Notes under the pieces: generated by a model
Told to the model about the DNA's origin: nothing
The model's input: the letters and a program-made list of their open reading frames with translations, nothing else
The model's database searches: none
Shown here: in pieces, positions 1-7,971 of the stretch
How positions within the stretch are numbered: the first letter of the stretch is position 1
Layout: every line of letters starts with the position of its first letter
Translations under genes and position numbers: made by a program
NCBI GenBank assembly: GCA_027049035.1
Contig: JALTVI010000078.1
Span: forward strand, 1-52,925
Reading direction: 5' to 3'
Length of the DNA stretch: 52,925 nucleotides
Origin: Sulfurovum sp.
GTDB taxonomy: Bacteria; Campylobacterota; Campylobacteria; Campylobacterales; Sulfurovaceae

Positions 1-63
1 GGATGAATACCTTGAACACCATAGAACACCATCAAACCGTGATTTGGGAACAATGATTTTGGA

Positions 64-118
64 GTAGAGAGCGGACTTTCAGTCCGCAACAGAGAACCTA
101 TGGACTTTCAGTCCATAG
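64..118. repeat. REP-like pair of small palindromes
   Basis: Two hairpins with the same TTC loop lie close together. The first, at 71-87, has a 7-bp stem (GCGGACT/AGTCCGC). The second, at 98-118, has a 9-bp stem (CTATGGACT/AGTCCATAG). A GTAG tetranucleotide at 64-67 precedes the first. Paired palindromes with a GTAG foot are typical of REP sequences moved by RAYT (Y1-type) transposases; that assignment is inference. The second hairpin ends exactly where the recognisable epimerase reading frame begins and supplies an in-frame TAG, so the pair marks the breakpoint of the upstream gene. Nothing in bases 1-63 could be identified. Confidence 0.6.
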
Positions 119-580
119 TGGTTTAGTCATATTTGTGAAGCTATCAAAACACTTGCAAACAACAATCCAGAGATAGACATTGTCTATCCGGTGCATTTGA
201 ATCCGCATGTTCAGGAGCCTGTCAAGAGACTTCTTGAGGGGATAGAGAATATCTATCTTCTGAAGCCTTTGGACTATGCAGTATTTCTCTACCTGATGAA
301 GCATGCCTATTTGATTTTGACTGACAGTGGCGGTATTCAGGAGGAGGCACCGAGTCTTGGAAAACCGGTGCTGGTGATGCGCCATGAGACGGAACGCCCC
401 GAAGCGGTTGCTGCAGGTACGGTACGTCTGGTCGGGACCGATGTAGCAACGATCGTCTCCGAAACGCAGCGGCTTCTGGATAATGAAGCAGCGTACCGTC
501 AAATGAGTCAGGCGCACAACCCTTATGGAGATGGGAAAGCCTCCGGGCGTATCGCTGCCATTTTGCGTGAAAAACTCTAG
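119..580 (+). pseudogene. wecB: UDP-N-acetylglucosamine 2-epimerase, 3' fragment
   Basis: The C-terminal ~153 residues of a non-hydrolysing UDP-GlcNAc 2-epimerase, which interconverts UDP-GlcNAc and UDP-ManNAc for surface polysaccharide. Visible family features are a segment reading [13 protein letters not shown], the SGGIQEEAP active-site/UDP-binding motif, and [16 protein letters not shown]. Full-length family members are about 360-380 residues, so more than half is missing. The homologous frame can be followed back through [12 protein letters not shown] to base 119, where an in-frame TAG lies inside a REP-like hairpin (98-118). An ATG at 191 is internal to the conserved domain and unlikely to be a real start. 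Best read as a gene truncated by insertion or rearrangement; a functional two-part gene is less likely. Confidence 0.8.
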
Positions 581-644
581 TGCGTCCCTGCAGCATTTAT
601 CGGTGATTTTAGCGGAGTGTTGCAATATTTTGGTATCGATGCGA

Positions 645-650
645 TAAAAT
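645..650 (+). promoter_or_regulatory. candidate -10 element of the Crp/Fnr-family gene
   Basis: TAAAAT lies 28 bases before the preferred GTG start at 678. Transcription would begin near 657, which argues against the TTG at 657 as the start codon. No clear -35 box is visible, which is common for the vegetative promoters of Campylobacterota. Confidence 0.4.
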
Positions 651-677
651 AACGTATTGAAAATCCAAAGGAGCAAC

Positions 678-1346
678 GTGCTGCCCGATACCGTCGTACC
701 GTTCTACAACCTCGATACCAAAGCGCAGAGTGAGATCACCCGTGTTACCAGACGCCTTTCTGTAAAGAAAGGTGAGACACTTTTCAGCGGTGACGAACTG
801 CTGCGCTACTTCTATATCGTTATCAGCGGCAAGATCAAGAGCTATCAGCTCAACTTCGACAACGGCAAGGAGCAGACGATCTTCGTCTACCGTGAGGGGG
901 ATATGTTCGATACGATCGTGCTGCTTGACGGACAGCCCCACGATGTGATGTACGAAGCACTCGAAGACTCCGAGCTTCTGCAGCTTCCCATAGAGGAGGT
1001 GCGCCGCCTGCTTCAGACCAACGAGTCGTTCAACCGGATGTTCTTCCCCTATCTGGCACAGCAGATGCGCCATATGGAGGAGCTTGCCACCGACCTGTCG
1101 CTCTACTCGACCTCCGAGCGTCTCATCAAACTGCTGCTGCAGAACCTCGACCCCAACAACCGCCTCAAATACAAACTCATTCAGGGGCTCTCCAACACCG
1201 AGATCGCAAAGCTCATCGGTACGGTACGCCATGTGGTCGAACGCCACCTCAAGGCGCTCAAATCAGACGGAACCATCGCGACCAAGAACAAAGATATCCA
1301 GATTCTGGATGCGAACCGGCTTCTGGACAAGATCAACCTCTTTTAA
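678..1346 (+). CDS. Crp/Fnr-family transcriptional regulator
   Basis: A 222-residue protein with a cyclic-nucleotide-binding-like beta-barrel (about residues 15-120) and a C-terminal winged helix-turn-helix (about 140-215; LSNTEIAKLIGTVRHVVERH is the recognition region). No Fnr-type N-terminal cysteine cluster is visible, so an iron-sulphur oxygen sensor is unlikely; the effector is unknown. GTG at 678 is chosen because AAGGAG lies just upstream (668-673), though with short spacing; an in-frame TTG at 657 sits at the predicted transcription start. The next genes (YfdX, two Hsp20) are stress proteins, so control of that block is possible but not shown. Confidence 0.88.
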   Translation: MLPDTVVPFYNLDTKAQSEITRVTRRLSVKKGETLFSGDELLRYFYIVISGKIKSYQLNFDNGKEQTIFVYREGDMFDTIVLLDGQPHDVMYEALEDSELLQLPIEEVRRLLQTNESFNRMFFPYLAQQMRHMEELATDLSLYSTSERLIKLLLQNLDPNNRLKYKLIQGLSNTEIAKLIGTVRHVVERHLKALKSDGTIATKNKDIQILDANRLLDKINLF

Positions 1347-1382
1347 CGCTTTCTATTTCCCTCTTTTTTATCTTTTTTGAAA

Positions 1383-1402
1383 AATGCAACTTCGGTTGCA
1401 TT
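1383..1402. terminator. UUCG hairpin after the Crp/Fnr gene
   Basis: AATGCAAC and GTTGCATT form an 8-bp perfect stem around a TTCG tetraloop, a very stable RNA hairpin. It lies between the regulator stop (1346) and yfdX (1476). There is no T-run on the + side but a T-rich stretch on the other, so termination efficiency is uncertain. Confidence 0.45.
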
Positions 1403-1475
1403 GGCTGTTTGGCTTCACTTTTTATCATTGCACAGATTAAATAACGACATTCAAAAAAGATGAAAAAAGGAGTCA

Positions 1476-2372
1476 ATGATGAAAAGAGTTCTACTCTCAG
1501 CCATTACCGCGTCACTGCTGCTTGGCACAGCAGGTATCGCCAAAGAGCAGGCGGCCAAAGATGCCACTGTCAAAGAGGTGAACAGAATTGCCATCAGTAA
1601 CGCAAAAGAGGATGCCAGAAGCCATCCTGCAAAACTGGTAAATGAAGCGATAGAGTCTCTGAAGTTCGCACAGAATGCCGTTGTCGCGCTTGAGCACAAG
1701 GACAAAAAGGCGGCTACTGAAAACCTTGAAAAGGCCATTGGCAAACTGGAAGTGATCATGGCGGCAAAAAATGCGCCAAAACTGCTGCCTATCAACAATA
1801 TCGTCAGAGTGCAGGAGTTTGTCGGAACGGCAGAAGATGTGGACAAGGCGGTCAAAACCGTCAAGGATCTGCTCGATGAGGGCAAAGTACAGGAGGCCAG
1901 AGCACTCATTGCACCGCTGGCAAGTGAGATCGATATTACTGTGGTGAACCTGCCGCTTGCCTCTTACCCTGAAGCGTTGAAGCTTGCAGCCTCCTATGTG
2001 CATGACGGCAAGCTTGATAAGGCAAAAGAGGTGCTTTACATTGCGCTGAGCACCTTTACCGAAGTGACAGAGGTGGTGCCCATCCCGCTGCTTGAGAGTG
2101 CCGATCTGATCGCTGCGGCCTCACGCATTGCAAAAGAGGATAAGGAGCGTGCGCTGAAGTACCTCGATGCAGCTTCCGATGCACTGGATGTAGCTGAAAA
2201 GCTTGGCTATATAAGCGAGAGCACAACAACCTACAAGATGCTGCATGAAAAGATCAAAGCGGTACAAAAAGAGATCAAGGGCAAGAACAAGGCTGAAAAA
2301 CTTTTCGAGGATCTGGCAGCAAAGCTCAAAGAGTTCAAGTCGAAGATCGTTTCATCGGACAAAAGCAAATAA
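1476..2372 (+). CDS. YfdX-family stress protein
   Basis: A 298-residue protein with an N-terminal Sec signal peptide (about residues 1-22) and an almost wholly alpha-helical body containing the YfdX-type segments KLVNEAIESL, TAEDVDKAVK and SEIDITVVNLPLASYP. YfdX proteins are periplasmic, multimeric and linked to acid or stress protection as chaperone-like factors; the exact role is unknown. The start has AAAAGG upstream; ATG codons at 1476 and 1479 are adjacent and either could serve. Two Hsp20 genes follow in the same direction, supporting a stress role. Confidence 0.8.
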   Translation: MMKRVLLSAITASLLLGTAGIAKEQAAKDATVKEVNRIAISNAKEDARSHPAKLVNEAIESLKFAQNAVVALEHKDKKAATENLEKAIGKLEVIMAAKNAPKLLPINNIVRVQEFVGTAEDVDKAVKTVKDLLDEGKVQEARALIAPLASEIDITVVNLPLASYPEALKLAASYVHDGKLDKAKEVLYIALSTFTEVTEVVPIPLLESADLIAAASRIAKEDKERALKYLDAASDALDVAEKLGYISESTTTYKMLHEKIKAVQKEIKGKNKAEKLFEDLAAKLKEFKSKIVSSDKSK

Positions 2373-2386
2373 TGCAACCAAAGTAG

Positions 2387-2416
2387 CATGCCAGCAGGCA
2401 TGGCTGCGTGTATAAT
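2387..2416 (+). promoter_or_regulatory. promoter with overlapping inverted repeat before hsp20
   Basis: A consensus TATAAT (2411-2416) lies 32 bases before the first hsp20 start. A 17-bp spacer places the -35 over an inverted repeat, CATGCC-AGCA-GGCATG (2387-2402). A repressor bound there would block the -35 region. The repeat matches neither the CIRCE element of HrcA nor the HAIR element of HspR. Confidence 0.5.
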
Positions 2417-2448
2417 AGCGGTAGAAATAAGAGAAAAAGGAGTCGAAA

Positions 2449-2895
2449 ATGTTAGTGACAAGATACAACCCATACAGCGATATGGATCTTAGAAAAGGAT
2501 TCGAGGTGCTCCACTCTTTGATGAACCAGTTTGACCCTGCTGTCAAAGAGGAGAGCAACATCACATCGTTCGTTCCCTCTGTCAACACAAGAGAGAGTGA
2601 CGATGCCTATTATATCGAAGTGGATCTTCCCGGTATCAAGAAAGAGGATATCGAAATTACGACTGAAGACAATGTACTGACGATCTCCGGAGAGAGAAAG
2701 TACAAAGATGAGGTCAAAGAGGATGACTACTACAAGGTAGAGAGCCGCTACGGCAAGTTCAGCCGAAGCTTCACACTGCCTGAGAAAGTGGATGTAGAGC
2801 ACATTCAGGCAGAGAGCAGAGACGGTGTGCTTGAAGTGGTCATTCCAAAAGTGAAAGAGGAAGAGAAGAAGCCTCGCAAAATTGAAATTAAATAA
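2449..2895 (+). CDS. Hsp20/alpha-crystallin small heat-shock protein
   Basis: A 148-residue ATP-independent holdase that binds unfolding proteins in the cytoplasm. The alpha-crystallin domain spans about residues 40-135, with the signature DLPGIKKEDIEI and a GVLEV strand; the C-terminal PRKIEIK ends in an I-x-I motif used for oligomer assembly. SD AAAAAGGAG precedes the ATG. It has its own promoter at 2411 and is followed 47 bases later by a second, divergent Hsp20, probably co-transcribed. Confidence 0.93.
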   Translation: MLVTRYNPYSDMDLRKGFEVLHSLMNQFDPAVKEESNITSFVPSVNTRESDDAYYIEVDLPGIKKEDIEITTEDNVLTISGERKYKDEVKEDDYYKVESRYGKFSRSFTLPEKVDVEHIQAESRDGVLEVVIPKVKEEEKKPRKIEIK

Positions 2896-2942
2896 AGTGT
2901 GTTCTTGAGGCTTCAATAAGAAAAGTAAGTAAGGAGGTTGAA

Positions 2943-3368
2943 ATGGATGTAGCAAAAACTGCAAAAGAGGTAGCAAGTACCGTTGAGGAGAAGGTTGAGA
3001 AGGGGCTTGAAGTGGCCAAAGAGACCTTTGCGAACGTCGCAAGCCACCTTCCGTTCGCCAACCTTGCCAAAAAGGGAAGTGACGGTTTCGAAATAGAGAT
3101 CGACCTTCCCGGTGTCAAGAAAGAGGACATCGAACTGAAAGTCGAAGACAACATTCTGACCGTAAAAGCGGTTCGAAAGATGAAAAACGAAGTCAAGAAA
3201 GATGACTACTACCTGATGGAGAGCAACTTTGGTCTGATCTCCAGAAGCTTCATTCTCCCCGAAGGTATCGACAAGGACAAGATCGATGCCAAATATGAAG
3301 ACGGCAGACTCTATATCTCGCTTGAGAAAGAGGAGTCCAGAAAAGCCAAAAGCATCTCCGTCAAATAG
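2943..3368 (+). CDS. Hsp20/alpha-crystallin small heat-shock protein, second copy
   Basis: A 141-residue paralogue of the preceding gene: DLPGVKKEDIEL, then DDYYLMESNFG in place of DDYYKVESRYG. It differs at the N-terminus, which is an amphipathic helical stretch rich in Lys/Glu (residues 1-40), and its C-terminus SISVK keeps an I-x-V motif. Excellent SD (TAAGGAGG, 2931-2938). Paired divergent Hsp20 proteins often form mixed or specialised oligomers; whether these do is inference. Confidence 0.92.
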   Translation: MDVAKTAKEVASTVEEKVEKGLEVAKETFANVASHLPFANLAKKGSDGFEIEIDLPGVKKEDIELKVEDNILTVKAVRKMKNEVKKDDYYLMESNFGLISRSFILPEGIDKDKIDAKYEDGRLYISLEKEESRKAKSISVK

Positions 3369-3372
3369 ACCG

Positions 3373-3393
3373 GATGCGGGGTTTACCCGCATC
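3373..3393 (+). terminator. hairpin ending the yfdX-hsp20 block
   Basis: GATGCGGG and CCCGCATC form a perfect 8-bp stem around a 5-base loop, four bases after the hsp20 stop. The downstream tract TGACCTTTCTT is only moderately T-rich. Confidence 0.55.
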
Positions 3394-3448
3394 TGACCTT
3401 TCTTGTGTTACTATCTGCAAATATTTCATCAATCCCCAAAGGCTAACC

Positions 3449-4030
3449 ATGAACCAGGCTGTCAAGAACAATCTTCTTATGATGCTGCTGAGTATCATTC
3501 TCTTTGTAGGGGGCTACTTTTTTCTGCGATTAGCCTACCATATGTCGGACAAAATGCCCTTTACTCAGGAGATCATTCTCATTATTCTGGGAACGCTGGC
3601 GACCATTCTCATCACCGCGATGCTGCTGAACAAGCAGACCTCTGTAGAGCTTGAGAAGGAGCAGAGCGTTAAGTTCATCGAACTCAAGACCGAAACCTAC
3701 CGTGACCTGATCGACCGTATCGAGTCGATCGTGCTGCACCGTGACATTACGCAGGATGAACTCACACAGCTGCAGTTTCACACCCACCGGCTGGCCATTG
3801 TCGCCTCTCCCGCCGTACTCGAGGAGTATCACAACTTCCTCAAAGTCTTTCACCAAAAGGTGGCCCAGGACAAGCATGTCAGCGATGACGATGAGGATCT
3901 GCTGACCGAAGCGCTGGCGAAGCTGACGGTCTATATCCGTAAGGATCTCATTGGAGAGCTGGATGAGCAGAGCGATATCAGTCCGTCGAAGATTCGAAAA
4001 CAGATCATGGCAAACGCTGCGGAGCACTAG
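3449..4030 (+). CDS. two-helix membrane protein of unknown function
   Basis: A 193-residue protein not recognised as a named family. It has two membrane helices (about residues 8-30 and 40-60) and a soluble, charged helical C-terminal region (about 65-193) that is probably cytoplasmic. The start at 3449 is preferred to an in-frame ATG at 3374 because the latter lies in the terminator hairpin and would add a non-hydrophobic, unconserved-looking extension; AAAGG precedes 3449. It overlaps the stop of ispE, on the other strand, by 4 bases. Confidence 0.7.
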   Translation: MNQAVKNNLLMMLLSIILFVGGYFFLRLAYHMSDKMPFTQEIILIILGTLATILITAMLLNKQTSVELEKEQSVKFIELKTETYRDLIDRIESIVLHRDITQDELTQLQFHTHRLAIVASPAVLEEYHNFLKVFHQKVAQDKHVSDDDEDLLTEALAKLTVYIRKDLIGELDEQSDISPSKIRKQIMANAAEH

Positions 4031-4797
4031 GCCTTTGGTTTGAAAAAGGTGCTTCCGCTGCCTGAGAAGAACCACCCCTCAGGAGCGACGTTCCCAAGCT
4101 CAGGATAGGCGATCAGTGCGGCAGCATAGAGGTCGTTTAGCATCACAGGATCACCGATGAGGTCAAGCAGCTCGGCACTTTTGTACCGCTCCCACCCTAT
4201 AAAACTGCACGGAGTAATGTCGTTAAGAAGATGTGCTTTGAAGGTTTTGTAGACAAGAGCAGTGTCGCAGCCGATATCGGGCGTGTATAGTTCCAGATCC
4301 AGCGGTGCTTCATCGAAGGGTTCGACGATCTCTCCAAAACCCGATACGTTCGCCGAAGGGTAGTCGTAGATGAAAAAGGGCAGATCCGCGCCGATTTGGC
4401 TCCCAAGCTTTGCAAGTATCTCCACAGGAAGTTTCAGCGCACACACCTCATTGACAAGACGCATAAAGGCTGCCGCATCCGAACTTCCCCCGCCAAGTCC
4501 TGCCTGTGAGGGGATACGTTTTTCTACAGTCACCTTGTGTGATTTAAAAAAAGTTTCAAGTGTTTTCGAACCGGTGCGTTGCAGAAGTACCTCATAGGCT
4601 TTGAAGATAGTGTTGGAGGCTGTAGGCACACCGTCGCACCCCTCAATGGTAAAGCTGTCGCACTGTTTCGGGACGAGTGCAACCGTATCGTAGAGGCTCT
4701 CTACACGCATAAAGCGTGAGAGGAGGGTGTGGTAGCCGCTCTCATGGCCGGTGATCTTCAAAAAGATGTTGACTTTGGCGTGGGCGGTTATTTTCAT
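4027..4797 (-). CDS. ispE: 4-diphosphocytidyl-2-C-methyl-D-erythritol kinase
   Basis: A 256-residue GHMP kinase of the MEP isoprenoid pathway that phosphorylates CDP-methylerythritol with ATP. The substrate motif AHAKVNIFLKI (residues 5-15) and the ATP loop PSQAGLGGGSSDAAAF (about 95-110) are clear, with a C-terminal GSGSTFF motif. The ATG lies inside a 28-bp perfect palindrome (4791-4818), with an AAGG 10 bases upstream in the opposite arm. In other Campylobacterota csrA normally lies between truB and ispE; here only 57 bases separate them, filled by a repeat element. Confidence 0.93.
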   Translation of the reverse strand: MKITAHAKVNIFLKITGHESGYHTLLSRFMRVESLYDTVALVPKQCDSFTIEGCDGVPTASNTIFKAYEVLLQRTGSKTLETFFKSHKVTVEKRIPSQAGLGGGSSDAAAFMRLVNEVCALKLPVEILAKLGSQIGADLPFFIYDYPSANVSGFGEIVEPFDEAPLDLELYTPDIGCDTALVYKTFKAHLLNDITPCSFIGWERYKSAELLDLIGDPVMLNDLYAAALIAYPELGNVAPEGWFFSGSGSTFFKPKA

Positions 4798-4834
4798 AAG
4801 GCAATTGCCTTATGAAAAAGCGGGTAGCGGGTAG
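4791..4834. repeat. palindrome plus heptamer array at the ispE start
   Basis: A perfect 28-bp palindrome (4791-4818; arms ending in CATAAGGCAA/TTGCCTTATG) contains the ispE start codon. It is followed at 4821-4834 by two copies of the 7-mer CGGGTAG. The layout (hairpin next to the start codon, then a 7-nt array) matches elements at rnr, holA and hisG. A hairpin in the ispE mRNA would pair the start codon and the SD-like AAGG. Confidence 0.7.
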
Positions 4835-4854
4835 ATTTGGGAGGTGTATTTCAT

Positions 4855-5685
4855 TCAGTACTCCTTTGGTTTTTCGAGGCGGTTGAGTTTGTAGGTTATT
4901 GTGCTGTCTTCTATTTCGATGATACTGAAAAAGTTTACAGTCTCTACAAGGTAAATGCCATCTTCTTTGGTTTCGAAATAGTCCGATGAGAGTTTCTTTC
5001 CCAGTTCGAGGTATTCATCATCTCCGGTGTAGATGTTGCGGGGGATGGTGAGGCGGTCGAAGGGGTTGAGCGTCTTTTCGTTCTCATAGAAGAACTTCCC
5101 CTCACGGACACGGTGCAGGGAGCTGAGTGTCGCATCGACACCGAGCCTGTCGGCAATGAGCGCGCCGAGACTTCGGATGTAGGTGCCTTCGCTGACGGTG
5201 GCTTCGAAGTGGACGAAGGGGTGGTTGTAGTTGAGAAGCCTGATATCGTAGATGGTGGAGGTGATGGTTTTGAGTGTCACCTCCTTGCCTTCGCGCATCA
5301 GTTCGTACGCACGCCTGCCGTCGATCTTCTTGGCGCAGAATTTTGGCGGGTAGTAGGCAAGCTCTCCCTTGAGCGAAGAGAGGGTATCGAGGATTCTCTC
5401 TTTAGAAAAAGGAGCCACCTCTTTGATGCTATCGACATTTTCAATGTCGAGGCTGGGAGAGTTCGCCCCGAGCCAGAGTGTCGCACGGTAGGTTTTGGGT
5501 GTTTTGTCAAGGTACTGAAAGAGTTTGGTGTACTGCCCCGTTGCGACAATGAGACACCCCGTGGCAAAGGGGTCGAGCGTACCGGAGAAGCCTACCTTTT
5601 TGGTATGGTACTTGCGTTTGACATACCCCATATAGCGATTGGAGCTGACGAAGATGGGTTTGTTGACGACGAAAAGACGGTTCAC
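4855..5685 (-). CDS. truB: tRNA pseudouridine(55) synthase
   Basis: A 276-residue enzyme that makes pseudouridine 55 in the T-loop of tRNA. The catalytic aspartate is in GTLDPFATG (about residues 36-44); VNKP near the N-terminus and SEGTYIRSLG (about 167) are also typical. The start is a GTG (5683-5685) lying within a 7-nt repeat whose previous unit supplies an AGGAG with 6-base spacing. Only 18 bases separate it from the uvrD stop, so the two are likely co-transcribed. Confidence 0.93.
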   Translation of the reverse strand: MNRLFVVNKPIFVSSNRYMGYVKRKYHTKKVGFSGTLDPFATGCLIVATGQYTKLFQYLDKTPKTYRATLWLGANSPSLDIENVDSIKEVAPFSKERILDTLSSLKGELAYYPPKFCAKKIDGRRAYELMREGKEVTLKTITSTIYDIRLLNYNHPFVHFEATVSEGTYIRSLGALIADRLGVDATLSSLHRVREGKFFYENEKTLNPFDRLTIPRNIYTGDDEYLELGKKLSSDYFETKEDGIYLVETVNFFSIIEIEDSTITYKLNRLEKPKEY

Positions 5686-5699
5686 TCCTCACTCCTCAC
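5683..5699. repeat. heptamer array forming the truB ribosome-binding site
   Basis: CACTCCT is present twice plus CAC. On the minus strand this reads as AGGAGTG repeats: one unit gives the SD AGGAG (5696-5692), the next gives the GTG start of truB (5685-5683). Nearly the whole uvrD-truB junction is this repeat. Confidence 0.75.
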
Positions 5700-5703
5700 T
5701 GAT

Positions 5704-7770
5704 TTAGACGGCTTGCACGAAAGAGCTGAGAATCTCTTTCTTGTTGCCGCCGAAGTTGATGAGCAGTTTGTACTCTTTGCCGGACTTGTTGGCTGCCTGG
5801 ACGCGGCCGATGCCGAATATCTTGTGTTTGACAAGGTCGCCCTTTTTGAACGCGGCCTGTTTGGTGATCTTCAGCGAGGCATCCTGGATGAGGCCCGCTT
5901 CGCCAAGGAAACGGCTCTTGTCGAGCATCTTTCTACGACCCTTGTAGAAGCGGCTGTCAACGTAGCAAAGCGTCAGGTCGCTTTTGGCACGGGTGATGGC
6001 CACGTACCCGAGGCGGCGCTCCTCTTCCATGTTGCACCCCTCGCCAAGCAGCGGGAAGAACTCCTCCTCCATACCGATGACAAAGAGGTGCTCGAACTCG
6101 AGACCCTTTGCCGCGTGGATGCTCATGATGGTGATGGCATCCTCCTCTATCTGGTCCTGGTCGCTCTGCAGGGAGATGTCGTTTAGGAACTCGTCGAGTG
6201 TGAGGTCGGGGTTCTTGCTGACGGCATCACGGAAATAGCCGTAGAACTCGTCGATGTTGAGAATGCGGTCAAAACCGTCCACCATGCCGGCGTAGTGGTC
6301 CTTAAGCCTGATGCGCTCTTCAAAGAGGGTGATGAAGTTCTCAAGGTTTGCCTCCATCTCTTCGCGCAGCACTTCGATGTCCTCTACAAGCTTGGCAAGT
6401 GCGCCGGCTACCTTTTTGCTGATGACAAGCGGCTGTCTGCCCTCGAGGCTCTCCTTGATGTAGACAAAGAGCGGCAGCTGGGCATCGAAAGCCGCCTTTT
6501 GCAGCTTCTCGATGGAGGCTTTTCCTATACCCCGCTTGGGTTTGTTGATGATGCGCAGCAGCGAGAAGTCGTCTGTTGGGTTGGCGAAAACCCTGAAGTA
6601 GGAGATGATGTCTTTGATCTCCGCGCGTTCGTAGAAGCGCATACCGCCGATGAGCTTGAAGTTGAGCCCCTCTTTGGTAAAGCCCTCTTCCAGCGAGCGG
6701 GAGAGGGCGTTGATACGGTAGAGTACGGCGATCTCGTCGGGGTCGGCGTCCTGGTCGATAAGGTCGTGTATCTGGTGCGCGATCGCTTTGGCCTCCATCG
6801 ACTCGTCGAGTGAGTGGAGCAGTTTTACCTCCGGTCCCTCCCCCTTGTGGGAGGTCAGTGTTTTGCCAAGACGGGTGGAGTTGTGTTCGATGAGCGCATT
6901 TGCAGCTTTTAGAATGGGTTCGGTGGAGCGGTAGTTAGTTTCGAGTTTGACCGTTTTGCAGGTTTTGAAATTATTGGAAAACTCAAGGATGTTTCGGATG
7001 TTGGCACCGCGCCACCCGTAGATACTCTGGTCGTCGTCACCCACGACACAGAGATTGTCATGTTCACTGGCAAGGAGTTCGAGCAGGCGGTACTGCAGTT
7101 CGTTGGTATCCTGGTATTCGTCGACCATGATGTATCTGTAGCGTTCGCTTGTTTCGCGTCTTAGATCGTCGTTGCTTTCGAGTATCTGGTAGGTGAGCAT
7201 CAACAGGTCGTCGAAGTCCACCAGGTTGTTTTCGACGATGTTCGACTGATATGCCTCATAGATCTGCGCGACCTTTTTATAGTCGGGAAGTTCCGCTTTC
7301 TGAATGACCACTTCGGGGGTGAGCAGAGTATTTTTGTATTTGGAGATTTCCGAAGCGATGAAGGAGAGGTTGAGGTCAATTTTAAGTTCTTTTGCAATGC
7401 TTCTGAGCAGACGTTTTTTATCATCACTGTCGATGATGACGAAGTTGTTGCTCCGTCCGAGTTTTTCGATGTGGAATTTCAAAAAGAGCAGACCGAATTT
7501 ATGGAAGGTGCAGAGCAGCGGAGGGTAGGAGACCCGGTGTGGCATCAGTTTGAGTGCACGTTCGCGCATCTCTGCGGCAGCTTTGTTGGTAAATGTCAGT
7601 GTCAGTGTATTTGCAGGGTCGATACCCACTTCACCGATGAGGTATGCCAGACGTGTCGTGAGTGTTTTTGTCTTTCCGCTTCCCGCACCTGCAAGAATGA
7701 GCATCGCGCCGTCGATGTGCTCTACTGCTTCGCGCTGTGCCGGGTTGAGAGTGTTGAGTATTGCTTCCAT
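5704..7770 (-). CDS. uvrD: UvrD/PcrA/Rep-family DNA helicase
   Basis: A 688-residue superfamily 1A 3'-5' helicase for repair and replication restart. Motifs seen: Q motif LNPAQREAV, Walker A AGAGSGKTKTL (about residues 27-37), motif II DEYQDTN (about 217), motif III GDDDQSIYGWRGA (about 242-254), motif IV TNYRST, motif V TIMSIHAAKGLEF, motif VI VAITRAK. The C-terminal ~60 residues are a Tudor-like domain (KKGDLVKHKIFGIGRV) as in PcrA. ATG at 7770 follows TAGGAG after 11 bases. Confidence 0.94.
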   Translation of the reverse strand: MEAILNTLNPAQREAVEHIDGAMLILAGAGSGKTKTLTTRLAYLIGEVGIDPANTLTLTFTNKAAAEMRERALKLMPHRVSYPPLLCTFHKFGLLFLKFHIEKLGRSNNFVIIDSDDKKRLLRSIAKELKIDLNLSFIASEISKYKNTLLTPEVVIQKAELPDYKKVAQIYEAYQSNIVENNLVDFDDLLMLTYQILESNDDLRRETSERYRYIMVDEYQDTNELQYRLLELLASEHDNLCVVGDDDQSIYGWRGANIRNILEFSNNFKTCKTVKLETNYRSTEPILKAANALIEHNSTRLGKTLTSHKGEGPEVKLLHSLDESMEAKAIAHQIHDLIDQDADPDEIAVLYRINALSRSLEEGFTKEGLNFKLIGGMRFYERAEIKDIISYFRVFANPTDDFSLLRIINKPKRGIGKASIEKLQKAAFDAQLPLFVYIKESLEGRQPLVISKKVAGALAKLVEDIEVLREEMEANLENFITLFEERIRLKDHYAGMVDGFDRILNIDEFYGYFRDAVSKNPDLTLDEFLNDISLQSDQDQIEEDAITIMSIHAAKGLEFEHLFVIGMEEEFFPLLGEGCNMEEERRLGYVAITRAKSDLTLCYVDSRFYKGRRKMLDKSRFLGEAGLIQDASLKITKQAAFKKGDLVKHKIFGIGRVQAANKSGKEYKLLINFGGNKKEILSSFVQAV

Positions 7771-7797
7771 CTATTCTGTTGCTCCTATAGTATTATG

Positions 7798-7803
7798 ATT
7801 ATA
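7798..7803 (-). promoter_or_regulatory. -10 element of uvrD
   Basis: On the minus strand TATAAT lies about 28 bases before the uvrD ATG, giving a leader of roughly 20 bases that contains the AGGAG. Confidence 0.55.
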
Positions 7804-7897
7804 GCCAACTCTTGGTTAAACCACATATGCGGTACAGGCATCTAAACTATAGCGCATAAGCAAACATGAATTAAATTAACCTCAATAAGCAACCCTT

Positions 7898-7942
7898 ATG
7901 TTTAATTAAGTATAATAAGATATAATCCGCTTAATTAAACAT
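7898..7942. promoter_or_regulatory. 13-bp inverted repeat and twin -10 boxes before the LysR gene
   Basis: ATGTTTAATTAAG (7898-7910) and its exact reverse complement (7930-7942) flank a 19-base spacer that holds two TATAAT boxes (7911-7916 and 7921-7926). A degenerate third half-site, ACATGAATTAA, lies at 7864-7874. A perfect repeat across the promoter, 30 bases from the LysR start, is what an autoregulatory LysR operator would look like. Confidence 0.6.
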
Positions 7943-7971
7943 GACTATACATGTATTGCAAAGGAAATATA

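Noticed and set aside
657..677. TTG at 657 as the start of the Crp/Fnr-family gene
   Set aside because: It lies at the predicted transcription start and has no SD; GTG at 678 has AAGGAG.
5113..6186. Long plus-strand open frame of 357 codons
   Set aside because: It is antisense to truB and uvrD, both with intact catalytic motifs; the long opposite frame follows from their codon usage.
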